Below are positions 6,897-16,097 of a DNA stretch of 33,579 nucleotides, piece by piece. The notes under the pieces were generated by a model, which did not search any database, had not been told where the DNA came from, and saw nothing but the letters and a program-made list of their open reading frames with translations. Source of the DNA: an uncultured bacterium (GTDB lineage Bacteria; Vulcanimicrobiota; CADAWZ01); assembly GCA_902791745.1 (NCBI GenBank), contig CADAWZ010000004.1, positions 1,115 through 34,693 on the forward strand. Direction: 5' to 3'. The translations under genes and the position numbers were made by a program. Numbering within the stretch: the first letter of the stretch is position 1; the number at the start of each line of letters is the position of its first letter.

Positions 6897-8675
6897 ATGC
6901 AGACTATTGGAAGTATTTCAAGTAACATATATACTCAAGCTCCAAGAACTGAATTTTCCGAAGTTAAAAAGCCTACATCAGATGATTCACATCCTATAAG
7001 TGATGGTTTTGCAAGAAGTGAACAAACTTCTTCTACAGATGATTTAAATAAACTTCGTTCTGCAATGTTAAATCAATCAGCTTCAGTAGAAACTGCTGAA
7101 GTTTCTGAAATTTCTGTAAATGCAGCAGATGAGCTTGTTGCAAGTGCAACAGATACAGCTTTGTCAGTAGCTGGTTCTATGGTTCCTGGTCCTGCAGGAG
7201 CTGGTCTTGCTTCAATAAGAATTTTGTTTACAAATGATATTCATGGTGCTGTGTTGCCTTCAGAAGATAAAAATAATCCTTCAATCATGAAAGGTGGTCT
7301 TTCAAATCTTTCTTCTGTAATTAAAGAAAAACAGGCTGAAGCTCCTTCGATTACATTAGATGGTGGAGATTGGTTCCAAGGGACATATATTGGTGGAATG
7401 GACAAGGGTGAAACGGTCATGAAGATTCTCAATGAGATGAATTATGATGCAACTGTTGTTGGTAACCACGATTTTGATTATGGTCTTGACAATTTACATC
7501 ACCTTGTCGATACAGCTAATTTCCCTGTTCTCGGTGGAAATATTATTGAAAATGGCACTGGAAAGGTCATGTCTGGTGTTCAGCCTTACATAATGAAGGA
7601 AATTAATGGAGTTAAGGTAGGTATTATTGGTGTTGCTGAAGATAAGACAGCAACAGATACAAATGCTGAAAATACAGTAGGACTTCATTTTGAAAATTCT
7701 GCAAATACAATAAATAAATACAAAAAAGAACTTGAAAAACAAGGGGCTCAAATGGTTGTTGTCCTTTCACACAATGGACCAGAAGTTGATGCTCGTTTGG
7801 CACAACAACTTGAAGGTGTTGATGTGTTTGTAAGTGCTCACAGTCATCAAGTTATAAATCCTCCTCGTGTTGTTGGAAATACTCTTTTAGTTCAATCAGG
7901 TTCTAAGGGAATGAATTTAGGACAGTTAGATTTGGTTTATGATCCAAAGACAGATAAAGTAGTATCTTATACAAGTACTTCAAATTCAATAACAAATCAA
8001 AATTCTTCACCAGACCCAGCAGTAGAAGGCGTTCTTGCACCAGTCATGCCTGAAGTCAATAAAAAGATGGGAGAAGTTGTTGGAGAAACAACTGTAACTC
8101 TTACAAGAAGAGGTCGTTACCCAGAAACAATTATGGGAGATATAGTAACAGATAGTATGAGACATGCCACAGGTGCTGATGTAGCTTTCACAAATTCAGG
8201 TGGTATCAGAGATGAAATCAGACCTGGAAAGATTACTTATGGCGATGTATTCAAAGTTATTCCATTTGACAATGGTATCGTAACAATGGATTTGACTGGT
8301 GAACAGTTAAAGGGTGTTATGGAAGAAAGTGCAAAGAGAACTAGAGGTACTATTGAAGTTAGTGGAATGAAGATGGATATAGATCCAAGAAAGCCAAAGG
8401 GACAGCGTTGTAGCAACATTATGGTAAATGGTAAACCTCTTGATCTTAAGAAAACATATAGAGTAGCAACAGCTGATTTCCTTGCTGGTGGTAGCAATGG
8501 ATATACAGATTTGACACAGGGCAAAAATGTAAAAGATGAACACATAGTTATTCGTGAAGGTTTGAATGATTATATCAAACAACATGGACCATTTACAGAG
8601 GCAAATGCAAGAGTTGAAGGAAGACAGAATTATTTAGCTCCAATGCCTCAACAAAATCAACATAGAGGAAACTAA
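6897..8675 (+). CDS. 5'-nucleotidase / UDP-sugar hydrolase family phosphatase
   Basis: 592 residues. From about 107 onward this is a bimetal 5'-nucleotidase: NDIH at 113-116, DGGDW after it, GNHD at 189-192 and SAHSH to 317 form the metallophosphatase domain. The C-terminal substrate domain has TNSGGIRDEI (N433, R438), PFDNGIV and GGSNGY. Such enzymes hydrolyse extracellular nucleotides or UDP-sugars. The first about 105 residues are not part of the fold. They are Ser/Thr/Glu/Ala-rich and lack a Sec signal peptide, which is odd because the family is normally exported. The RBS (AGGGAGGA) sits close to this ATG, so the start is firm. It has its own promoter and ends at a bidirectional terminator. 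Confidence 0.88.
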   Translation: MQTIGSISSNIYTQAPRTEFSEVKKPTSDDSHPISDGFARSEQTSSTDDLNKLRSAMLNQSASVETAEVSEISVNAADELVASATDTALSVAGSMVPGPAGAGLASIRILFTNDIHGAVLPSEDKNNPSIMKGGLSNLSSVIKEKQAEAPSITLDGGDWFQGTYIGGMDKGETVMKILNEMNYDATVVGNHDFDYGLDNLHHLVDTANFPVLGGNIIENGTGKVMSGVQPYIMKEINGVKVGIIGVAEDKTATDTNAENTVGLHFENSANTINKYKKELEKQGAQMVVVLSHNGPEVDARLAQQLEGVDVFVSAHSHQVINPPRVVGNTLLVQSGSKGMNLGQLDLVYDPKTDKVVSYTSTSNSITNQNSSPDPAVEGVLAPVMPEVNKKMGEVVGETTVTLTRRGRYPETIMGDIVTDSMRHATGADVAFTNSGGIRDEIRPGKITYGDVFKVIPFDNGIVTMDLTGEQLKGVMEESAKRTRGTIEVSGMKMDIDPRKPKGQRCSNIMVNGKPLDLKKTYRVATADFLAGGSNGYTDLTQGKNVKDEHIVIREGLNDYIKQHGPFTEANARVEGRQNYLAPMPQQNQHRGN

Positions 8676-8680
8676 TTTTA

Positions 8681-8734
8681 TATAGTAAAAAAATAGGACT
8701 GTGATAAATGACATAGCCCTATTTTTTTACTATA
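8681..8734. terminator. Bidirectional terminator between convergent genes
   Basis: TATAGTAAAAAAATAGG (8681-8697) pairs perfectly over 17 bases with 8718-8734, with a partly paired inner loop. A/T tracts on both sides make it work in both directions. The stop codon of the leftward acetyltransferase gene (8730-8732) lies inside the right arm. Confidence 0.85.
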
Positions 8735-9257
8735 ATTTTTTGTTTGGGTTCTCTAAAGCCCAGCATTCATTGTCGAGAATTTGACCATTCCAAATTTTTT
8801 CTGCATATTTTAATGTTCCTTCGAGTTTAAATCCAAATTTTGTCAAAAGTTTTTTTGAACGAGTATTTGAAGGATAACAATATGCAGAAATTAATGGTAC
8901 TTTTAGAACTTGAAAAGCATATTTTATTATGGGAGTTAACGCCTCTGTCATTATGCCTTTTCCCCAATATTCTTCTGAAAGAGCATATCCTAACATTTTT
9001 ATGTCAGAATACTCTCTTTTAGGATCGTCCATAAAACCTGCTTGACCGATGATTTTATTTGTTTCTTTTAATACAATTCCCCATATATTTTCTTTTGAAA
9101 ACAATAATTCAATTGTTTCTATTGTATCTTGAATTGTTTCATGAGGCTGCCAACCTGCATTTGTTCCAATATTTGGATTTTTGGAATATTCAAATATGTC
9201 AAGAGCATCATCTTTAACTGTTTGTCTTAAAATTAGTCGTTGGGTTTTAAAAATCAT
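8730..9257 (-). CDS. GNAT-family N-acetyltransferase (RimJ/RimL type)
   Basis: 175 residues, full length for this family. It begins with the typical TQRLILRQTVKDDA strand-helix of Acetyltransf_3 proteins and has the acetyl-CoA-binding region in LGYALSEEYWGKGIMTEAL (a variant of the R/QxxGxG/A loop), followed by NTRSKKLLTKFGFKLEG. It transfers an acetyl group from acetyl-CoA to an amine; the acceptor (ribosomal-protein N-terminus, amino acid or antibiotic) cannot be deduced. It starts two bases after the stop of the coiled-coil gene with no clear RBS, so translational coupling is likely. It is the last gene of the DUF58 operon; a functional tie to it is not evident. Confidence 0.88.
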   Translation of the reverse strand: MIFKTQRLILRQTVKDDALDIFEYSKNPNIGTNAGWQPHETIQDTIETIELLFSKENIWGIVLKETNKIIGQAGFMDDPKREYSDIKMLGYALSEEYWGKGIMTEALTPIIKYAFQVLKVPLISAYCYPSNTRSKKLLTKFGFKLEGTLKYAEKIWNGQILDNECWALENPNKKL

Positions 9258-9259
9258 GA

Positions 9260-9709
9260 TTAGTATGGAGAAATCATCATTTCTTCTTGTGACATCAATC
9301 CAGAAGGATTATCAGCCATAGTTTTTATTGTGTCAAGCATTGAATCATAAGAACTCTGGTTCATTTCTGCTGCTTTGAATAATAGTTCTTGACCTCTTTG
9401 AGCAAGTTTTTTACCTTCATCTAAAATTATAGTTCTTGGATCATACTCATATTTTTTTAGATGGTCTATTGCCATTAACAGTGTATCTATTCCCATAAAT
9501 CCTGTATCTACTTCACTTTTTATAGTATCTCTTATTGTGTCATTTGCTTTTTCTTTTTCTTTTTGTATCGTTTCTTTTATTTTTTCAAGTCTTGTTTTTT
9601 CTTTATCTAAAAATTTTAGGAAATCTTCTTTTTTTGTCTGCGTAAGGTTTAATTTTAATATTTCTCTTTCAATCATTGAAGGAGAATATTTTAATTTTAA
9701 GTCAGGCAT
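9260..9709 (-). CDS. Coiled-coil protein of unknown function
   Basis: 149 residues. The first half is strongly helical and charged (KKEDFLKFLDKEKTRLEKIK and on), with the heptad spacing of a coiled coil. The second half is a milder helical region (about 85-140) ending NPSGLMSQEEMMISPY. There is no signal peptide or membrane helix. The ATG has a good RBS (GGGAGG) and lies inside the 3' end of the transglutaminase gene, overlapping it by 13 bases, which indicates translational coupling. Its place after DUF58 and TgpA suggests an accessory role in that system, but that is context only. I do not recognise the family. Confidence 0.75.
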   Translation of the reverse strand: MPDLKLKYSPSMIEREILKLNLTQTKKEDFLKFLDKEKTRLEKIKETIQKEKEKANDTIRDTIKSEVDTGFMGIDTLLMAIDHLKKYEYDPRTIILDEGKKLAQRGQELLFKAAEMNQSSYDSMLDTIKTMADNPSGLMSQEEMMISPY

Positions 9710-11853
9710 AGTTTCCTCCCATATTTTTTTATTTTATTAATTATATCTTTGCTTTTTGTAGAAGCAGATTCGATATCTTCTTGTAATATTTGAGATGAAT
9801 AACGTAAGTGTTGGTATGTTTTGAAATATTCTTTCAAATCATATTTGAAATCATCTAAAACTTTGCAATTTTCTATAAATTCATTTATCGTTTGACCTTC
9901 TTGCTTATATATATTTATTTTACTCAGATATTTAAAAATATTTTTCGCTTCTGATGATATCTTTTTCCTTGTTTCTATTTTTATATTTTCTCGTTTTTTT
10001 CTGTTTATTATTGTATTTATATTTTCTCTATTGTTATAAATATAAAATATTGTAAATATCAATAATATTGTAATTATTGTATAAATAATTACCTTAAAAA
10101 CTATAGATTTTGTTATTATTTCAATATTTTTTGATATTGTTTTCAATAAGTATTCAATATTTGTATTATTTGATATTGTTATTTCAGAAGAATAATTTGG
10201 AGTTGGGTCTAATTCTATTACTCCATATTTAGTTATTATTTCAACCCAAGAATGTGCATTTGATTCTTTTATTTCATAAACTCCGCTAAATGGGTTAAAC
10301 TCTCCTTGAGTAAATCCTGTTACAAGTCTGCAAGGAATTCCGTTTAACCTACATAAAACAATCATTGCTGTTGCAAAGTGTTCACAAAATCCTTTTTTTG
10401 ATTCAAATAAAAAATAATCAGTTGTCTCGGCATTGTCTGGAAATTTTTTTACATTTAGGTCATATGTATAATTATTTTTTAATTCTTCACAAATTGCTAA
10501 TGCTCTTTTTAAATCATCTTTATATATGAGAAATTTATTTGAATATTCTATAAGTCTTTCGCTTAATTTTTCTTCAGGTAATTGAAGGCATTCATCTATT
10601 TTATTATAATATTCTGTTTGTATTTTTTCTCTTCCAATGCCTTTTTGTTCTTTATATTTAAACGCCATCTTTGCCATTTTAGGTCTTGTACTTATACAAG
10701 TGTAACTCATTCCTTTTTCAAGTACATATGGAGAAAATATTTCTCTATGATGACCCATATAAAGTTCATTACCTGGAAAATATAATGTGCTACAGAAATT
10801 AGCAGTATAAACGATATTTGACATATCTTTTTCTATATTGAATGTCTGTATATTTTGAGTCTTTTCATCTTCTGGATAAAAGTTTGTAAAAATTGCATTG
10901 TCAATTTCCTTCATTTCTATTGAATTTTCTGGTTCTTTTATATACCATTTGTTTCCATCATATTCAGTAAATACTCCTCCTCTGTAATATGAAGGATAAG
11001 AGGCTTTAACTTTTATTACTATTTCATCTGAAAGAGTTCCTCTCATATTTAAATCCATACTTTCTCCAAAGCCAAAATATCCATTTACTGGTGCTACAAT
11101 TTTTTTTAATGTATTAGCTGAAGAATTTTTAGACGATGAAGTTGATTGATTTTCTTGTCTTTTATTTAGAAAATTTAAGTTTTTAAATATTGCAAAATTA
11201 TATATATTTACATTTCTTACAGTAAATCTTGGAAGCAATATAAAAAATATACTTCCTATAGTTATTCCTAAAATTATTGTTACTGTTGAATATACAAATG
11301 CAGGCAAAAATATATTTTCTTTTTGTTCTTCTTTTTTTTTAAATATGTTGTTAGAAAGTGAATCGTTTGAGTAGAAATTTGAAATTGCAAATATGATCAA
11401 AAATATACCTGCAAATATTATATAAGTTGTTGAAGATATAAAAAATGATCCTACAGTTGTTAAAATAAAACTTACAACAAGTGAATATTTTAAATCTCTT
11501 GAACTTGGCAGATCAAAACTGTGCAAGGATTGAAGCCATAAAAGAAGTAATGCAACAGGAGCAGCTGGACCCAAAGGACTCGTCATAAAATTTTCAAAAA
11601 AATTTAACAGGCTTATTATCATGAAAATAGATATTATTATTTTTACAATAATATACTTATTTTTTGAAAAATAAAAACTGAATATAGAACCAACTAAAAT
11701 AAGACTTATTATTAATAATGATTCAGTAGGCCATTCTATTGCCCAAAGTGCCAATATTGATGAAAATATGGCTGAGATACATGTTATAATTCTATATGGA
11801 ACAGATGACTCGTATCCCCAAAGTGCTTTGCTTATTTGTTTTATTTCATTCAT
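9697..11853 (-). CDS. TgpA-like membrane transglutaminase-family protein
   Basis: 718 residues. About six membrane helices fill residues 15-210. An extracytoplasmic region follows with a transglutaminase/protease core: Cys490 (GFCEHFA), His534 (NAHSWVE) and Asp549 (ELDPTPNY) form the expected triad. One more membrane helix (about 590-612) leads to a cytoplasmic C-terminal helical tail resembling DUF4129. This is the TgpA architecture; such proteins are linked to cell-envelope functions and normally occur with MoxR and DUF58. The ATG overlaps the stop of the DUF58 gene by four bases, so the two are translationally coupled. The triad is intact, so catalysis is plausible; the substrate is unknown. 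Confidence 0.88.
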   Translation of the reverse strand: MNEIKQISKALWGYESSVPYRIITCISAIFSSILALWAIEWPTESLLIISLILVGSIFSFYFSKNKYIIVKIIISIFMIISLLNFFENFMTSPLGPAAPVALLLLWLQSLHSFDLPSSRDLKYSLVVSFILTTVGSFFISSTTYIIFAGIFLIIFAISNFYSNDSLSNNIFKKKEEQKENIFLPAFVYSTVTIILGITIGSIFFILLPRFTVRNVNIYNFAIFKNLNFLNKRQENQSTSSSKNSSANTLKKIVAPVNGYFGFGESMDLNMRGTLSDEIVIKVKASYPSYYRGGVFTEYDGNKWYIKEPENSIEMKEIDNAIFTNFYPEDEKTQNIQTFNIEKDMSNIVYTANFCSTLYFPGNELYMGHHREIFSPYVLEKGMSYTCISTRPKMAKMAFKYKEQKGIGREKIQTEYYNKIDECLQLPEEKLSERLIEYSNKFLIYKDDLKRALAICEELKNNYTYDLNVKKFPDNAETTDYFLFESKKGFCEHFATAMIVLCRLNGIPCRLVTGFTQGEFNPFSGVYEIKESNAHSWVEIITKYGVIELDPTPNYSSEITISNNTNIEYLLKTISKNIEIITKSIVFKVIIYTIITILLIFTIFYIYNNRENINTIINRKKRENIKIETRKKISSEAKNIFKYLSKINIYKQEGQTINEFIENCKVLDDFKYDLKEYFKTYQHLRYSSQILQEDIESASTKSKDIINKIKKYGRKLCLT

Positions 11854-13043
11854 TGCTTTGTAAATAATAATTTTAGGTTTTGATTTTTAGAATAAATAAA
11901 AAATTGTTCTTTATTGTCATTTATTATTTTTGAATAATATTCATATTCATTTTTTTTCATTTTTGCATAAGATGAAGCATTAAAAAGCGATATTACTAAA
12001 TTTATACGCTCTTTAAAACATATTTTGCTTATTTTACTTATTTTTTCAGGGTTTGCAGTAAATAAAAATAATGTTGAAATTCCTGCTTTTTTTATGCTTT
12101 TTATTGGTAAATTATCTTTTATTTCTTCTGGTTCTAATTCTGCTAATATTTGTAGAAGCTCATCTCCAGTTCCATTTTTTAGATTTTGTTCAAATATTAT
12201 ATTTGCTTTTATTTTTGCATGTGAACAATATCCAATTATGCCTGCCCCTGCAGTAATCATATCTTCAAATGGTATTTCATCATCTTTTCCTAAAAGAGAG
12301 TATTTGTCTCCATCTATCATTATTGCAGTTTTATTCATTCTTTCTGATGAATATTCTTTTACAAGCAGTTTTCCTTTTGCAGCACTTTTAGGCCAATGAA
12401 CTAATCTTAGACCATCTGAAGGTACATGTTCTCTAAGTCCGACAAATTCAGCTTCTGCTGTCATTGATCTGAATTTAGAATTTTTATCAGATTGGTATTT
12501 TGATAAATAGGGGATTTGTTTATAAACAGGTTGTTGAGGAAGTATTGTTATTTTATCATTTGTTTTAATTTTTTTTTCAAAAAAGTAAAACATAAATGGA
12601 AAATATGATTGTATTTCTATTTGATTGAGTTCATGCAATCCTCTCTTTTTTGCTATAAATTCTGCATTTATTGTCTTTTCAGCTTTTGGGGGTAATATTT
12701 TTAATTCTGCACTTAATATTTCTTTATCAGCACAATAATTTTTTATTTCATCTTTAATTAAAATAAAAAAAATTGGATATGAACCTAAATTTTTTAAAGT
12801 ATATGATATATTTAGAGTTTCTCCAGATATATATAAAGGATATATATTTCTTGAAATAGTTATATTTTTTAAATTTAGATATGACAAAATGGGAATTATG
12901 ATAGCTATTCCAAAAAGAAAAGAAGATATTACAATAAAAAATCCTGTGTTTGTCAATATTGAAGCTATATAAAGGAAAATGGCCGTAAAAATTATTGAAG
13001 CATAAGAAAAGTATCTAACGACCCATTTCATTATTGTATCCAA
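11850..13043 (-). CDS. DUF58 protein (MoxR partner)
   Basis: 397 residues. Two membrane helices lie near the N-terminus (about 11-55), then a beta-rich region, and then the DUF58 signature around 190-230: AEFVGLREHVPSDGLRLVHW followed by AAKGKLLVKEY. The C-terminal part resembles a von Willebrand A-like fold. DUF58 proteins are partners of MoxR ATPases. The TTG at 13041-13043 is preferred because GAGG at 13054-13057 is ten bases upstream; the nearest ATG (13029-13031) has no RBS at a usual distance. It is the first gene of the operon DUF58-TgpA-coiled coil-GNAT, read from the promoter at 13120-13148. Confidence 0.85.
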   Translation of the reverse strand: MDTIMKWVVRYFSYASIIFTAIFLYIASILTNTGFFIVISSFLFGIAIIIPILSYLNLKNITISRNIYPLYISGETLNISYTLKNLGSYPIFFILIKDEIKNYCADKEILSAELKILPPKAEKTINAEFIAKKRGLHELNQIEIQSYFPFMFYFFEKKIKTNDKITILPQQPVYKQIPYLSKYQSDKNSKFRSMTAEAEFVGLREHVPSDGLRLVHWPKSAAKGKLLVKEYSSERMNKTAIMIDGDKYSLLGKDDEIPFEDMITAGAGIIGYCSHAKIKANIIFEQNLKNGTGDELLQILAELEPEEIKDNLPIKSIKKAGISTLFLFTANPEKISKISKICFKERINLVISLFNASSYAKMKKNEYEYYSKIINDNKEQFFIYSKNQNLKLLFTKQ

Positions 13044-13119
13044 ATTTAAAATTCCTCTTTATTTTTCACAATATATTTGTGCATTATAATTTTATTATTT
13101 AGAAAATAAAATTACTTTA

Positions 13120-13148
13120 ATTATAGCATGTTGCAAAGTATAATGCAA
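13120..13148 (-). promoter_or_regulatory. Promoter of the DUF58-TgpA operon
   Basis: On the minus strand TTGCAT (13143-13148) is followed after exactly 17 bases by TATAAT (13120-13125), preceded by TG in the extended -10 position (TGCTATAAT). It lies 77 bases upstream of the DUF58 start. Confidence 0.6.
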
Positions 13149-13177
13149 TGAATGAAGAAGTATTTTTTTTGATAGAC

Positions 13178-14017
13178 TTATATATAATTTTTATTTGGTA
13201 TGTTTAACATTTCAAGCCCTATAGCTATTCCATCTTCATCATTTGTTGATACTGTTTTAAAAGCAATTTTTTTAACTTCATCTATTGAGTTTCCCATTGC
13301 AAAAGAATATTTTGCAAATTTCAGCATAGAAATATCATTTGAACTATCTCCGAAAGCAATTACTTCCTTTGACTTGATATTTAATTGTTTGCATAAATTT
13401 TGAAGAGCAGTACCCTTTGAAGCTGTTGGAGAATTGATTTCTGTATTGTATTCAAGAGAAAATGTTACTTTTGCATTTAAATTATCTTTGCATAAATTGA
13501 TAATTTTGTCTTTGTTAGAAATATTTTTGCAAAATATATTGATCTTATCAACAGGAGTTCCTAATTTCAATATATATTCTTTTATATTTTCTATAGGTGT
13601 GCATGTCGAATGTAATAGTTCTGTAAATTTTTCGAGATGATATTCTTTGAGATTTTCAAATGCGTATTTTTCGAGAAAAGCCCCGTTTTCGTTGAAAAAT
13701 TCAAGTGATACATCGTAATTTTTGGTTATTTCTATTATTTTGATTGCTTCTTTTAAAGGTAGTTGGTCTTCAAAAATTCTCTTATTTGATTTTAGATCAA
13801 TTATAAAGGCACCATTTGTACATATTGCATATTTGGCATTTATAATTTGTTTTGTGTATTGAGTTATTTCTTTTGATGTTCTACCTGTACAAATAACTAT
13901 TTCTATTCCATTTTTGGAGGCTTTATTTAATGATTCTAATGTTTTTGGGGATATTTGGGATTTTGAATTTAACAGTGTTCCATCCATGTCGCATGCAATT
14001 AATTTTATTTTATCCAT
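13178..14017 (-). CDS. Cof-type HAD-family phosphatase
   Basis: 279 residues, the usual size of the Cof/YidA-like HAD IIB group. Motif I is DMDGT with D10 and D12; motif II is CTGRT; the C2-type cap occupies the middle; and motif IV is GDSSNDISML with FAMGNS after it. These enzymes hydrolyse sugar phosphates, flavin-related or other small phosphate esters in the cytoplasm; the substrate cannot be assigned. The ribosome site is weak (GAAGAAGAA). The terminator of the small secreted-protein gene lies just upstream, so expression depends on read-through or on a promoter that I do not see. Confidence 0.9.
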   Translation of the reverse strand: MDKIKLIACDMDGTLLNSKSQISPKTLESLNKASKNGIEIVICTGRTSKEITQYTKQIINAKYAICTNGAFIIDLKSNKRIFEDQLPLKEAIKIIEITKNYDVSLEFFNENGAFLEKYAFENLKEYHLEKFTELLHSTCTPIENIKEYILKLGTPVDKINIFCKNISNKDKIINLCKDNLNAKVTFSLEYNTEINSPTASKGTALQNLCKQLNIKSKEVIAFGDSSNDISMLKFAKYSFAMGNSIDEVKKIAFKTVSTNDEDGIAIGLEMLNIPNKNYI

Positions 14018-14045
14018 TTCTTCTTCGGTCTTCTTATTGATAAAA

Positions 14046-14081
14046 AAATGTGGTGTAAAAAATATTTTTCACACCACATTT
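14046..14081 (-). terminator. Terminator after the small secreted-protein gene
   Basis: ATGTGGTGT (14048-14056) pairs perfectly with ACACCACAT (14071-14079), with the A/T loop adding pairs. Read leftward it is followed by a seven-base T run, so it terminates the leftward gene ending at 14085. Confidence 0.8.
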
Positions 14082-14084
14082 CTT

Positions 14085-14420
14085 TTACCAATGCTTTCTT
14101 ATCCTTTTTACTTTTATTTTTGTTTTGTCTTCTTTATCAAGTGTAACTATATATCTATCATTTCCAGAATGTTTTACTGTTGCTAATACTGTTTGGTTGT
14201 ATTTTCCACCTGCGAATTTTATTTCTATCTCTCCTGTATGTTCTACATTAAAAGTTATTTTATCATACTGTGTGATAGTGTATGATCGTGCCATATTTGT
14301 TCCATCTGTAACAGATATATCAAGTGGTCTATTTGTTTTGTTTTCAAAGACTATATTCGCATATACACTTGAAAAAGACATCAAAAAAACAATTCCAAAT
14401 ATTAAGAGAAGTCTTTTCAT
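14085..14420 (-). CDS. Small secreted protein
   Basis: 111 residues. The N-terminus (KRLLLIFGIVFLMSF, then SSVYA) is a clear signal peptide with likely cleavage after about residue 22. The mature part, about 89 residues, is beta-strand-rich and basic at the end (KIKVKRIRKHW). It has no cysteines and no motif that I recognise. It could be a small immunoglobulin-like or inhibitor-like beta-sandwich; that is a guess from its strand pattern. It starts four bases after the DUF885 stop with a GAGG RBS inside that gene's 3' end, so it is in an operon with that peptidase. Confidence 0.75.
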   Translation of the reverse strand: MKRLLLIFGIVFLMSFSSVYANIVFENKTNRPLDISVTDGTNMARSYTITQYDKITFNVEHTGEIEIKFAGGKYNQTVLATVKHSGNDRYIVTLDKEDKTKIKVKRIRKHW

Positions 14421-14424
14421 TTTA

Positions 14425-16041
14425 TTATACCTCTTTTTTTGAAAGTTTACTGTCTATTACATTTTTCATTATTGTTATAGGCAAGCTTCCAGCATTTAGC
14501 ATTATATCATGAATTTCTTTTTTGGTGCAACCATATTTTTTCTGTGAATCATTTATCAACTCTTTTATCATATGTTTACCCATTAAATAACTGAGTTGAT
14601 ATCCAGGTGTGTAAGTGTATCTTTTAACTTCACCTATAGCTCCTGTATGCTCAAGACCTGCATCTTCTACAAGATGTTTTACTGCATCTTCAAATGACAT
14701 TTTTCCAGTTGCCAATTCTACATCAATTACTATTCTCCAAGCTCTCCAGTACATATCTTTTAACCTTATGAGCATTGCAGAAGGTGAATTGTAAAAACCA
14801 GCTTCTGCTGTTGCATCTTCACAGTAATGAGCCCAACCTTCGACAAATTCTGTAGCATGTGCATAAATTCGAGCTGTTGAAGGATTTAAATTTGCACAAG
14901 TTAATTGTAAATGATGTCCTGGATATGCTTCATGTACAGATGTGCTTACTAAGTCTTCGAAACAGAATTCCATTAACATATCGTCATTTGATTCAGGAGG
15001 TGTCATCATATAGATACCTTTTTGGTCTGCGTCAAATTTGCCAGGAGGCGAATATGCAGCAAATGGAATTATATGTCTCATAAATATTGGAGTTTCGACA
15101 ACTTCAAGTATTTCATGCTTTGGTAAAGTTGCAAAATCTGCTTTTTCTACAAATTCTCTCGCTTCTCTCATGACTTTTTTACAGTCATTTATGACATGCT
15201 CAAAACTTTCTGCATGTCCTTTTTTTATTTTTTGTAGAACTTCCATAACAGTTGCTGTAGAATCTATTTGAGCAGCTGTTTTTTTCATTTCTGCATTTAT
15301 TTTTTTGATATAATCATAACCTATTTCTAAAATTTCTTTTGAAGAATAGGGGAGAAGCCTTTTCTTTAGAAGTTCATTGTATTTGTCTTCACTCATTGTG
15401 AAGTTTTTATCTGTTTTTGGAAGTTCATCAAGAAGCCATTGTTCATGTGCTTTGAAAGCATTTTTTACATTTATTGCATCTATGTGAAGTTCATTCAATA
15501 TATCGCAATCATTTGTTACGGTTTTTCCAAAATCTTCTATAAAATCAATGAATCCTTTCATTCTTCTGCAGGATTCTATTCCCATTTCTGTCCAAAGCCA
15601 AACAGGATTTTTTAAAAGAGCCTTTTCATTTTCAAGAAAAAGAGGAATTTTTTTCATCTTTTTCATTATGCTTAAAAGTCTTTTTTTAATAGGTGTTGAA
15701 TCTCTGAAAAGTATTGTATAAAGAGCGTTTCCAACTGTGTCAACGGATCTTGGGTATCTTGCCCAAAGTTTTAACTCATTGTGGCGGAATTCGCCTAATT
15801 CGAGCATTGATCTCAAAACTTGTTGATCTATTTTTTCATCATCTGTCAAAACTTCATTTTCAAATGATTTGACTTCTCTGAGGAAATTGCGATCATGCTC
15901 GACTGTTGCTTCTATGTCTTCCATTCCGCCATCTGGCATTATGTCGTCATATTCTTCAAGTCCCATATCGCTTCCCCAAAGTGGTGAGATCTTTAGATCT
16001 TCTCTAAAATAACGCTCGGTCATTTTACTGAAATCCGACAT
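14425..16041 (-). CDS. DUF885-family metallopeptidase-like protein
   Basis: 538 residues, the usual size for DUF885. The signature HEAYPGHH (H370, E371, H376, H377) is intact, with the downstream conserved stretch ATEFVEGWAHYCED providing further likely metal ligands (E and H). The family is related to zinc carboxypeptidase/M32-like peptidases, but substrates are mostly unknown. There is no signal peptide, so it is predicted cytoplasmic. The start at 16041 (MSDFSK) is chosen because GGAGGG lies six bases upstream; the longer in-frame start at 16083 has no RBS and reaches toward the terminator of the neighbouring array. It heads a unit with the small secreted-protein gene. Confidence 0.88.
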   Translation of the reverse strand: MSDFSKMTERYFREDLKISPLWGSDMGLEEYDDIMPDGGMEDIEATVEHDRNFLREVKSFENEVLTDDEKIDQQVLRSMLELGEFRHNELKLWARYPRSVDTVGNALYTILFRDSTPIKKRLLSIMKKMKKIPLFLENEKALLKNPVWLWTEMGIESCRRMKGFIDFIEDFGKTVTNDCDILNELHIDAINVKNAFKAHEQWLLDELPKTDKNFTMSEDKYNELLKKRLLPYSSKEILEIGYDYIKKINAEMKKTAAQIDSTATVMEVLQKIKKGHAESFEHVINDCKKVMREAREFVEKADFATLPKHEILEVVETPIFMRHIIPFAAYSPPGKFDADQKGIYMMTPPESNDDMLMEFCFEDLVSTSVHEAYPGHHLQLTCANLNPSTARIYAHATEFVEGWAHYCEDATAEAGFYNSPSAMLIRLKDMYWRAWRIVIDVELATGKMSFEDAVKHLVEDAGLEHTGAIGEVKRYTYTPGYQLSYLMGKHMIKELINDSQKKYGCTKKEIHDIMLNAGSLPITIMKNVIDSKLSKKEV

Positions 16042-16097
16042 GTATTCCCTCCATTTTGTAAAATAATCATTATAATAATACAATAAAAATATAAAAA

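Noticed and set aside
6897-8675. Selenoprotein candidates near the selenocysteine tRNA
   Set aside because: I saw no coding frame in the window that continues in register past an in-frame TGA with a convincing hairpin; all recognised genes are full length without recoding.
16042-16083. Longer N-terminus for the DUF885 protein (starting MYYYNDYF)
   Set aside because: The strong GGAGGG site points to the ATG at 16041, and the extra residues come from AT-rich promoter-like DNA.
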